Shown here: one piece after another, positions 8,098 to 15,409 of the stretch | Layout of the letters: every line of letters begins with the position of its first letter | Position numbering within the stretch: position 1 is the first letter of the stretch | Origin: an uncultured Gammaproteobacteria bacterium | Lineage (GTDB): Bacteria > Pseudomonadota > Gammaproteobacteria > Nitrosococcales > Methylophagaceae | DNA: 64,000 nucleotides | Direction of reading: 5' to 3' | Assembly (NCBI GenBank): GCA_905479985.1 | Contig: CAJQOM010000008.1 | Span: 1-64,000, forward strand | The notes under the pieces: model-generated | Databases searched by the model: none | What the model saw: only the letters and a program-made list of their open reading frames with translations | What the model was told of the DNA's origin: nothing | Position numbers and translations under genes: made by a program

Positions 8098-8661
8098 TTA
8101 ATTGGTTTCGAGTTGAAGATCTAGTGCTTCACAGAGCCAATGGCCGATAATAATATGACCTTCCTGTACGCGTGCTGTTTCTTGCGAAGGTACTTGGATA
8201 CAGCTATCAGCCTGCGCCAATAATTGACCGCCGGATTGTCCGGTAAAAGCACACGTCCAACAACCTGCTTCCTTAGCGACTTTAAAGCCATTAATGACAT
8301 TATCGCTATTGCCGGATGTTGATAGACCAATCGCAATATCTCCGGGTTTGGCTAAGGCTTCAATTTGGCGATCGAAGATAGTACTAAAGTCGAAATCATT
8401 GCCATGGGCGGTGAGGATAGAAGTATCTGTCGTTAAGGCAATCGCAGCATAGGGCTTGCGGTGTTCTTTATAACGCACAACAAATTCGGCTGCCAGATGT
8501 TGGGCATCTGAGGCACTGCCGCCATTACCGAAAAAAAGCACTTTATTGCCTTTGGCTAAAGCTTGACTCACTTGCGACACTAAAGCGTCAATTTGGGGCG
8601 TTAAGGCAAATAAGCCTTCGACCATCGTTTGGTGGCGAATAACGGTAGCTTTAAATGACAC
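8098..8661 (-). CDS. gmhA: Phosphoheptose isomerase
   Basis: 187 residues, close to the usual about 192 of GmhA. It converts sedoheptulose 7-phosphate to D-glycero-D-manno-heptose 7-phosphate, the first step of ADP-heptose synthesis for the LPS inner core. The SIS-domain phosphate/metal region GNGGSASDAQHLAAE (residues 46-60) and the C-terminal TARVQEGHIIIGHWLCE contain the His/Glu and Gln/His residues that bind zinc in the family. Other SIS sugar isomerases (DiaA-like) are alternatives, but the location beside waaP, waaG and waaF favours GmhA. It is the first gene of the minus-strand operon and diverges from the triple-kinase gene with 47 bases between. Confidence 0.85.
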   Translation of the reverse strand: MSFKATVIRHQTMVEGLFALTPQIDALVSQVSQALAKGNKVLFFGNGGSASDAQHLAAEFVVRYKEHRKPYAAIALTTDTSILTAHGNDFDFSTIFDRQIEALAKPGDIAIGLSTSGNSDNVINGFKVAKEAGCWTCAFTGQSGGQLLAQADSCIQVPSQETARVQEGHIIIGHWLCEALDLQLETN

Positions 8662-8708
8662 GGTTTACCTCTTTATGCTGGTCAGATGGTATTATTTGGT
8701 GCTGAATA

Positions 8709-11012
8709 ATGATTATACAATATAAGTTATCGCCCAAGCCCGCGCTATCAAAATTTAAAAGAACAGAGGCATTACCCTTAAAAATGACGTTATCGGATAT
8801 CTACCTTAGATTAGAGCTAGGCAAGCTATGGCGTGGCCGAGATGTTTTCGCGACAGTAGAGCAGCTTGAAGGTGAGGTTTTTCGGCATAAAGAAGGCCGA
8901 AGAACCTTACGGTTTCAATTAGCAGGAAAAAGTTACTTTCTCAAATACCACCGCGGTATTGGCTGGTTAGAAATCATTAAAAACCTCTTGCAATTGAGAG
9001 CGCCGATTATCAGTGCAAAAAATGAGTGGCAAGCTGTCAAGTTTTTAGAAAAACACGGCATCGAAACCATGACGTTAGCGGGTTATGGCGAAAAAGGCTT
9101 AAACCCGGCAGCCAAACAATCTTTTGTGATTACGGATGATTTAAGCGATACCGTCGATTTAGAATTACTGGGTGAGCAATGGCATGATCGACCACCAACA
9201 TTTGCGGCCAAAAAAGCCTTAATCGAAAAACTGGCGAGCATCAGCAAAAACATGCACGAGAACGGCATGAATCATCGTGATTTTTATCTTGTCCATTTTT
9301 TACTGGATAAAAGTTTTGTTGAACACAATACATTCACCCCTGACACACCACTATTCTTAATTGATTTACACCGGGCATTAATCAACGAAGGAAAGCCGGT
9401 TAAACCGCGCTGGTTAATTAAGGATATCGGCAGTCTCTATTTTTCAGCGATGGATGTGCCGTTAACACGGCGCGATATTTTCCGGTTTATGAAAATTTAT
9501 TCTGGCAAGTCACTACGCGACACACTGTCATCACATGGTTTGTTTTGGAAAAAAGTCAGGCAACGGGCATTAACATTACGTAATGCAGATAATGCCGTTG
9601 TCATCGAGAGTTTAAATCCAATCCACAGCTTTTTAAAAGGCAAGACATTACCGATTCCATTCAAGATTGACATGGCAGGGCAATCCTATACCTGTACTAA
9701 AATCTTACGCTTGTTGCCGAAAAAGAGGCTGGTGGTCGAAGCCCAGTCTGAACAGCAGCATGCCGTCATTAAGCTATTTTCAGCAGCACAAAAAGGCCGC
9801 CGTGAAATAGATCGAGAACATGATGGTCACCGCATAGCCAAGGGAGCAGGCGTTAACCTACCTGAGCTATTATTTGCAGCCGGCAATCAAACGGGCTGTC
9901 TGAGTATTGGCTACCAATATATTGAGAATGCTAGGACGCTGTTGTCTGTTTCAGCAGAACAAAGACAAGCGCAATTGCCGGCATTATTTGAGATCGTCGC
10001 TAAACTACATATTTATGGTGCTTATCAAAGTGACATTCACTTAGATAACTTTTTGCTGGCTGATAACAAGCTTTATCTCATCGATCTAGGGTCGGTAAAA
10101 CAACAAGAGGTTGGACAGGGACTCAGCCCAAGAAAGAGCCTGCAAAACTTAGCCCATTTGGTATCTGAATTTAGTCCTGAAGAGCAAGCCACATTAACAC
10201 CGCATATTGAACACTATTACCACCAACGTCGGAGTGTCTATAACGACACAGAGAAAGGTTATTTTGCCAAATATTGTAAAAAAGCGTGGCAACGAAGAAA
10301 GCGGAACTACCTGAAAAAGCAATTTAGAAATTGTACTATGACACGCTACCAGTCAAGCCTGTCACAGCAAAGTGCTTTTCGCAGTGATTTTTTAAAAGGC
10401 GAAACAGCAGATTTTATCAACAACATTGAGCAACTGATGGCAGCAGGCCAAGCCTTAAAAGAAGGCAATTCTGCTACCGTGGTTAAAGCAGAAATTGATG
10501 GTAAGCAGATTGTTATCAAGCGGTACAATATGAAAAGTACCGGACATTTTTTGCGTCGTTGCTTACGCCCAAGCCGGGCCGCGGTATCATGGCGTAATGC
10601 CAATCTATTAGAGTTTATAGGTCTGCCTACCACTAAACCATTGGGATTTATTGAACAAAGGCGGCTTGGATTACGCCATCAAGCCTATTTCATTACTGAA
10701 TATACACCAGCAGAAGAGCTATCTGCTGCGTATGCTGAGCGTGAGCCGACAGAATCAGAATTAGAACAGCTTAAAACAATTTTTATGACGTTAGAACGTG
10801 AACAAATTAGCCACGGTGATCTAAAAGCCAGTAATTTTTTAGTTAACGCGCAAGGTGACATCTCACTGATTGATTTAGATGCTATGAATGGGGCACATCA
10901 CTGCAGCCAGACTTTTAAGAAAGCATTCGAGGAAGATAAAAAAAGATTTATGGCTAATTGGCAAGATAACCAGTCACACCACTTTAGCTTTATAGAGCAA
11001 CATCAGGGTTAA
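8709..11012 (+). CDS. waaP: LPS core kinase with three kinase domains (WaaP plus two)
   Basis: 767 residues; single-domain WaaP is about 265. Residues about 26-290 are a clear WaaP (heptose I kinase): LWRGRDVF, GEVFRHKEGRRTLRF, YFLKYHRGIGW, NHRDFYLVHF with the catalytic Asp191. Residues about 300-530 hold a second kinase with SDIHLDNFLL (Asp442) and LIDLGS. Residues about 555-760 hold a third with SHGDLKASNFLV (Asp704) and LIDLDAM. In Pseudomonas aeruginosa separate neighbouring genes (waaP, wapP, wapQ) encode core kinases, so this looks like a fused equivalent; that correspondence is inferred. All three sites keep the catalytic Asp and the metal-binding Asp. The protein should phosphorylate inner-core heptoses in the cytoplasm. 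waaG follows after five bases. Confidence 0.9.
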   Translation: MIIQYKLSPKPALSKFKRTEALPLKMTLSDIYLRLELGKLWRGRDVFATVEQLEGEVFRHKEGRRTLRFQLAGKSYFLKYHRGIGWLEIIKNLLQLRAPIISAKNEWQAVKFLEKHGIETMTLAGYGEKGLNPAAKQSFVITDDLSDTVDLELLGEQWHDRPPTFAAKKALIEKLASISKNMHENGMNHRDFYLVHFLLDKSFVEHNTFTPDTPLFLIDLHRALINEGKPVKPRWLIKDIGSLYFSAMDVPLTRRDIFRFMKIYSGKSLRDTLSSHGLFWKKVRQRALTLRNADNAVVIESLNPIHSFLKGKTLPIPFKIDMAGQSYTCTKILRLLPKKRLVVEAQSEQQHAVIKLFSAAQKGRREIDREHDGHRIAKGAGVNLPELLFAAGNQTGCLSIGYQYIENARTLLSVSAEQRQAQLPALFEIVAKLHIYGAYQSDIHLDNFLLADNKLYLIDLGSVKQQEVGQGLSPRKSLQNLAHLVSEFSPEEQATLTPHIEHYYHQRRSVYNDTEKGYFAKYCKKAWQRRKRNYLKKQFRNCTMTRYQSSLSQQSAFRSDFLKGETADFINNIEQLMAAGQALKEGNSATVVKAEIDGKQIVIKRYNMKSTGHFLRRCLRPSRAAVSWRNANLLEFIGLPTTKPLGFIEQRRLGLRHQAYFITEYTPAEELSAAYAEREPTESELEQLKTIFMTLEREQISHGDLKASNFLVNAQGDISLIDLDAMNGAHHCSQTFKKAFEEDKKRFMANWQDNQSHHFSFIEQHQG

Positions 11013-11017
11013 TGTAG

Positions 11018-12175
11018 ATGAAACTGGCTGTGTGTTTATATAAATTATTCCCGTTCGGCGGTTTAGCGCGAGATTGTGTTCGTATTTTAAGTTTATGCTA
11101 TGCCAAAGGGGCACAGATTGATGTGTTCGTGATGGAGTGCGAAGGCGAGATACCGGAAGGCTTTAACGTCGAAGTGCTTAAGCCAAAAGGCCTCACAAAT
11201 CACAGCAAAGTCGCTAACTACATTGAACAAGTTAAACCCAAAATAGCAAAGGGAAATTACGACTTAGTTATTGGTTTTAATAAAATGCCAGGGCTGGATC
11301 TCTATTACGCGGCTGATCCTTGTTATATCGATAAGGTAAAAAAACAGTCAAACTACCCCGTGATGAAATTTAGTGGTCGGGTAAAGTTCTATTGTAAAAA
11401 CGAACGTGCGGTATTTGGAGCCGAGAGCCAAACTGTTGGCCTAATGATCTCTGATATAGAGCGTGATAAGTTTAAACAACATTACGAGACACCGGAACAT
11501 CGTCTTGTGATGTTACCACCGGGTATTGATCCCAATCGGAAACGCAGTGATGACTGGCAAATTAGACGTGCTCGGTTTAGAACAGAGTTTCAAGTCAAAG
11601 ATGACGATATTGTCATGTTAATGGTCGGCAGTGGTTTTAAGCGAAAAGGCGTTGATCGGGTTATTTTGGGCCTAGCTGCATTATCGCCACCGTTACGTGA
11701 GAAAACGAAGTTATTTGTCTTAGGTGAAGATACCATCCCAGTTTTCGAGCGTTTGGCTAAACAGCACGGTGTGGCCGAGCAAGTGACCTTTTTTGGCGGC
11801 CGAAGTGATGTGCCAGAGTTTTTGCTAGGCACGGATCTATTCTTACATCCAGCCAGAAAAGAGAATACCGGAACGGTTATTTTAGAAGCCTTAGTAGCTG
11901 GTTTACCCGCTTTTGTTTCCGGTGCATGTGGCTATGCTGGCCATATTGTAAAATCAGGTGCCGGCTTGGTATCATCAGAACCCTTTGACCAGCAGGCGTT
12001 TAATCAACAATTAGCGAGTATGCTGGATAAAGATAAGTTAAATCAATGGTCCGAACAAGCGTTGCTTTATGCTGACACCGAAGATTTGTATAGTATGCCT
12101 CAGAAAGTGGCTAGAATTATTGAGACAATGGTGAAAGTAAAATCATTGAATTATGAAAAGCAGGGAAAAGAATGA
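11018..12175 (+). CDS. waaG: LPS core glucosyltransferase I, GT4 family
   Basis: 385 residues. GT-B fold enzyme adding the first outer-core hexose to heptose II. The donor/acceptor loop FPFGGLARDCVRI (residues 11-23) and the Glu-x7-Glu motif in KENTGTVILEAL are those of WaaG/RfaG. The N-terminal half contains the LPGxD-like region NKMPGLDLYYAADPCY typical for WaaG. No signal peptide; peripheral at the cytoplasmic membrane. It begins five bases after the triple kinase gene and overlaps galE by four bases, so kinase, waaG, galE and yrbL-like genes form one operon. Confidence 0.93.
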   Translation: MKLAVCLYKLFPFGGLARDCVRILSLCYAKGAQIDVFVMECEGEIPEGFNVEVLKPKGLTNHSKVANYIEQVKPKIAKGNYDLVIGFNKMPGLDLYYAADPCYIDKVKKQSNYPVMKFSGRVKFYCKNERAVFGAESQTVGLMISDIERDKFKQHYETPEHRLVMLPPGIDPNRKRSDDWQIRRARFRTEFQVKDDDIVMLMVGSGFKRKGVDRVILGLAALSPPLREKTKLFVLGEDTIPVFERLAKQHGVAEQVTFFGGRSDVPEFLLGTDLFLHPARKENTGTVILEALVAGLPAFVSGACGYAGHIVKSGAGLVSSEPFDQQAFNQQLASMLDKDKLNQWSEQALLYADTEDLYSMPQKVARIIETMVKVKSLNYEKQGKE

Positions 12176-13203
12176 GTAAAACGGTTTTAGTAGCAGGTGG
12201 GGCGGGCTATATCGGCAGCCATATATGTATAGAGTTGCTTGATGCTGATTTCAAGATTATTGTGGTTGATAATTTATCGAATAGTGATAAAAAATCACTT
12301 GAACGGGTAACACAAATTTCTGGCAAACAATTTGAGTTTTATCAGATAGATTTGAGAGATGAAGGGGCATTAAATGACGTCTTCATAAACCATAAAATTG
12401 ATGCTGTTATCCACTTAGCAGGCTTGAAAGCTGTTGGGGAGTCATGTGAACAGCCATTGATGTATTATCAAAATAACATCAATGCCAGCTTAGTTTTATT
12501 TGAACTGATGCAAAAGCACGGTGTGACGGATCTTGTCTTTAGTTCATCGGCAACAGTTTACGGCGATCCTGCTACTGTGCCCATCGATGAAAACTTCCCC
12601 TTAACGGCAACAAATCCCTATGGTCGGACTAAACTGATGATTGAGGAAATGTTAAAAGATATTGCGGCAGCAACGTCTTTTAATGTTGTATTACTACGTT
12701 ATTTCAATCCTGCCGGGGCTCATGAAAGTGGCCTCATAGGCGAAGATCCTAATGGTATTCCAAACAATTTATTACCTTATGTATCTCAAGTCGCTATTGG
12801 TAAAAGAGACAAAGTATCAGTATTTGGCGGAGACTACGCTACTCCAGATGGGACGGGCGTAAGAGACTACATTCATGTTGTCGATTTAGCAAAAGGGCAT
12901 GTTAAAGCATTACAAACGATGAAGCAGCCAAAAGATAATAAAGGAGTCTGCAAAGTTTATAACTTAGGTACTGGCCAAGGCTATAGTGTATTGGAAGCGA
13001 TATCAGCATTTGAGCAAGCATGCGGACATGAAATTGCTTATGAAATAGTGGATAGGCGACCTGGCGATATCGCCGAATGTTATGCCGAGCCGACTTTAGC
13101 AAATCAAGAATTGGGCTGGCAAGCAGAGAAATCTATAAGTGACATGATGAAAGATGCCTGGCGCTGGCAAACACAAAACCCCAATGGTTACCAAGATGAT
13201 TGA
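12172..13203 (+). CDS. galE: UDP-glucose 4-epimerase
   Basis: 343 residues, the usual GalE length. It interconverts UDP-glucose and UDP-galactose with bound NAD. Visible are the Rossmann motif GGAGYIGSHI (residues 9-18), FSSSATVYGDP with the catalytic Ser/Thr, NPYGRTK with the Tyr/Lys pair, and LLRYFNPAGAHESG. The ATG overlaps the waaG stop (ATGA). Its place between waaG and a kinase gene suggests it supplies UDP-galactose for the LPS core. The C-terminus overlaps the next gene by eight bases. Confidence 0.95.
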   Translation: MSKTVLVAGGAGYIGSHICIELLDADFKIIVVDNLSNSDKKSLERVTQISGKQFEFYQIDLRDEGALNDVFINHKIDAVIHLAGLKAVGESCEQPLMYYQNNINASLVLFELMQKHGVTDLVFSSSATVYGDPATVPIDENFPLTATNPYGRTKLMIEEMLKDIAAATSFNVVLLRYFNPAGAHESGLIGEDPNGIPNNLLPYVSQVAIGKRDKVSVFGGDYATPDGTGVRDYIHVVDLAKGHVKALQTMKQPKDNKGVCKVYNLGTGQGYSVLEAISAFEQACGHEIAYEIVDRRPGDIAECYAEPTLANQELGWQAEKSISDMMKDAWRWQTQNPNGYQDD

Positions 13204-13807
13204 ACTCAAGCCAGAAGCGATGGTTGGCAAGGGCTTACACCGAGAGTGTTATGTCCATCCTGATAATCCCAACCGTTGTATTAAGGTTGTTGTGTTGCGT
13301 GGCGAAGAAGAGACCCGTCGGGAACAAGCGTATTATAAGTTTCTACAAAAACGCCAGATTACCTGGGAAATGTTACCGCAGTTTTATGGGGTAGAGCCGA
13401 CTTCAATCGGCCCCGGCGCCGTTTTTGATTTAGTTAGGGATGCCAATGGCGAAGTAGGAAAAACGTTTGAGTATTACTTCGAATCTGCCGACCTGACAGC
13501 ACAAAATATAGAAGGCCTTATAAGCGCATTACAAGCGTTAAAAACCTATTTATTCAGTCAAAACATCATCACCATGTCAATTAAGCCGAAAAATATTATT
13601 TACCAAAGACAAGATGAACACACTGGAACTGCTGTTATTATCGATAATATTGGTAACTCAGATGCCATCCCGTTAGCGAGTTATTGCCGCACTTTTGGTA
13701 AGATCAAAATGACGCGAAAATGGCATAAGTTTATTGCCTTACTGCAAAAAGACTATCCTGAAAACAGTTTGTTACAAGCGCAATTAGCCAATAAGCTAGT
13801 CAAATAA
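13196..13807 (+). CDS. yrbL: YrbL-like kinase-fold protein
   Basis: About 203 residues from the ATG at 13196, which overlaps the galE stop; ATGs at 13184 and 13154 are alternatives. It matches the PhoP regulatory network protein YrbL family: GKGLHRECYVHP near the N-terminus, CIKVVV with the ATP-binding lysine, YGVEPTSIGPGAVFDLV in the middle. In place of an HRD loop there is ITMSIKPKNIIY followed by AVIIDNIGNSD. Kinase activity for YrbL proteins is not established. Here it ends the waaP-waaG-galE operon and is followed by a strong stem-loop. Confidence 0.85.
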   Translation: MIELKPEAMVGKGLHRECYVHPDNPNRCIKVVVLRGEEETRREQAYYKFLQKRQITWEMLPQFYGVEPTSIGPGAVFDLVRDANGEVGKTFEYYFESADLTAQNIEGLISALQALKTYLFSQNIITMSIKPKNIIYQRQDEHTGTAVIIDNIGNSDAIPLASYCRTFGKIKMTRKWHKFIALLQKDYPENSLLQAQLANKLVK

Positions 13808-13818
13808 AACGCTAAACG

Positions 13819-13847
13819 GCTCGGGGGATAGCTTTCAACCCCCGAGC
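13819..13847. terminator. Bidirectional stem-loop between yrbL-like and alkB-like genes
   Basis: GCTCGGGGG (13819-13827) and CCCCCGAGC (13839-13847) form a perfect nine-pair GC-rich stem with an 11-base loop, exactly between two convergent genes. Only a short T-rich tail (TATTT) follows on the plus strand, so termination strength is uncertain. Confidence 0.75.
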
Positions 13848-13864
13848 TATTTAAGGTAAAGCAT

Positions 13865-15043
13865 TTAGATTTTAGCGTAAGAGTCATGCTCTTCTGGCAT
13901 TGTATAACCTGCTTGGTCATTGATTCTTGCCGCTATTTCACGTTCACCTTCAGTAGCGAAGTCTCTATCCCATGTAGCTAGTTTTTTCTTGTACACGGCA
14001 TGCCACAATGGTGGAATTAACGCGATGGTGAACTCTGTAAAGTAACCCCAGCTTGGGTCAGGAGAACCAACAACATCTAATTCCCAGAAGTGGGTTTCAC
14101 CACGATCATGGTGATCACCTTGACGACCAATTTCAATAAAGAACCAGCTTGTGAATAAGTTACTGTTATCCCATGAATGACGGTAATCAATAGGTTGGCC
14201 TTTTTCACGAATAAGACCGTAATGCTCCATATAGTTCAATGCTTCTAACTCAAAGTTAGAGATTGTCCAGACTAAGAACATAGCGGCAATACCAACGGCA
14301 CCACCCACCCATGTGAATAGCACCATAGTAGGTAGGCTCATAAAGTAACCTCTGATCCACCGGTTTTCAAAGCTTAGGAAAGGCTTTTCTAGTTTCGCTA
14401 AACGTGTTTGCTCCATTTTGTACAGGAATTTAGATTGCCCCATATGAGACAACCAAAAATGTCTGTAAATAGAACGACCACGTGGTGAAGTAGCAGGATC
14501 ATCTTCATGTGCTAACTCTAAATGATGGTTATAGACATGCGCATAACTAAAGTGAGAAGCACCGCTTAAGCCCATTATGAGACGAGAAATAACGAAGCTA
14601 AAACCTTTAGTATGAGCCAGTTCATGACCATAGATAATACCGATACCAGCAAAGATACCTGCTGAGATTGTGGCACCGACAAGTTCAACACCCGTGATAC
14701 CCATTTGAATAGGAACCATGCCGAACATGACCGTTTCAAATAACGTTCCGTCGACATACTGCATAACACGCCATGCTAACGCTACTTGTAAGAAAACAAA
14801 CACGGGCAACATCAGATACATGACAGCATTTTGTAGTGCTGGGATACCCATCGTATCACCGTTGTCATCAAAGCCAGCACCACGTGGATGAAATGGCATT
14901 GTTAGTGTATCGAGGAGAATGCCGACACCAAACAGTGCCACACCAACCCATACAAACATGCCGCCCATTATGATACTGACCAGCGTCACGATAATTAACA
15001 GCGGTGCCATCCAGTATCTAACATTAATTAAAATTTTCTTCAT
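13865..15043 (-). CDS. alkB: AlkB-type membrane di-iron hydroxylase
   Basis: 392 residues, typical for alkane 1-monooxygenase. Six or so hydrophobic helices and the histidine boxes are visible: HELAH (140-144), HVYNHH (169-174) followed by EDDPATSPRG, and NYMEHYGL (270-277). The last box, HSDHH in classical AlkB, reads QGDHH here (308-312), so one expected iron ligand is Gln. The reaction would be terminal hydroxylation of an alkane or related hydrocarbon chain with electrons from a rubredoxin, which is not encoded nearby. A strong Shine-Dalgarno AGGAGG precedes the ATG. It stands alone with a long upstream region. A XylM-like or other hydroxylase of the same superfamily is possible. Confidence 0.85.
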   Translation of the reverse strand: MKKILINVRYWMAPLLIIVTLVSIIMGGMFVWVGVALFGVGILLDTLTMPFHPRGAGFDDNGDTMGIPALQNAVMYLMLPVFVFLQVALAWRVMQYVDGTLFETVMFGMVPIQMGITGVELVGATISAGIFAGIGIIYGHELAHTKGFSFVISRLIMGLSGASHFSYAHVYNHHLELAHEDDPATSPRGRSIYRHFWLSHMGQSKFLYKMEQTRLAKLEKPFLSFENRWIRGYFMSLPTMVLFTWVGGAVGIAAMFLVWTISNFELEALNYMEHYGLIREKGQPIDYRHSWDNSNLFTSWFFIEIGRQGDHHDRGETHFWELDVVGSPDPSWGYFTEFTIALIPPLWHAVYKKKLATWDRDFATEGEREIAARINDQAGYTMPEEHDSYAKI

Positions 15044-15409
15044 GGCAATACACCTCCTGAAAAAAACTATTTTTATGGTTATGTTAAAAAGACAGTGAGC
15101 AACACCTAAGTTTTTATGTGAGTAGGTATCGCACTACTTTGTAGTGCAAACCTAGTGGGTTTATCACCCATTTTCCTCAGTATTGCACCAAAGACGAACT
15201 CCCATAAAATGAGTTCTATTAATATAGAAATCTTTATTAGGAAATAGTTCCAGTATTTAATGTTGGACTGAGGGGTACTACAACGATCTACCGAAACCTT
15301 TCTAACTATGAGTAATGACCTATTTGGGTAAAACTAAAAGGGCTAGGAAAGGCTGAGGTGTGTTGGCTTACTGCAGGGAGGACATCCTATTCTTCCCATT
15401 TTGCAGTGT
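15044..15409. other. 366-base non-coding region upstream of alkB-like gene
   Basis: Lies between two minus-strand genes. It holds an imperfect long inverted repeat at 15121-15156, a GAACTC/GAGTTC inverted repeat (15196-15201 and 15211-15216), and a stem-rich segment at about 15370-15406 (ACTGCA/TGCAGT with inner GGGA/TCCC and AGGA/TCCT) just after the carbamoyltransferase stop. No open reading frame worth naming. It probably contains the end of the upstream operon and the promoter and 5' leader of the hydroxylase gene. Confidence 0.6.
15121..15156. promoter_or_regulatory. Long inverted repeat in alkB-like leader
   Basis: GCACTAC-TTT-GTAGTGC (15131-15147) is a perfect seven-pair palindrome, extended outward by AGTAGGT and ACCTAGT with one mismatch. 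It lies about 80 bases upstream of the alkB-like start codon. It could be a regulator binding site or an RNA hairpin in the leader. Confidence 0.5.

Noticed and set aside
15370-15406. Intrinsic terminator after the carbamoyltransferase gene
   Set aside because: The stems are good but no T-run follows in the direction of transcription; kept only as part of the intergenic description.
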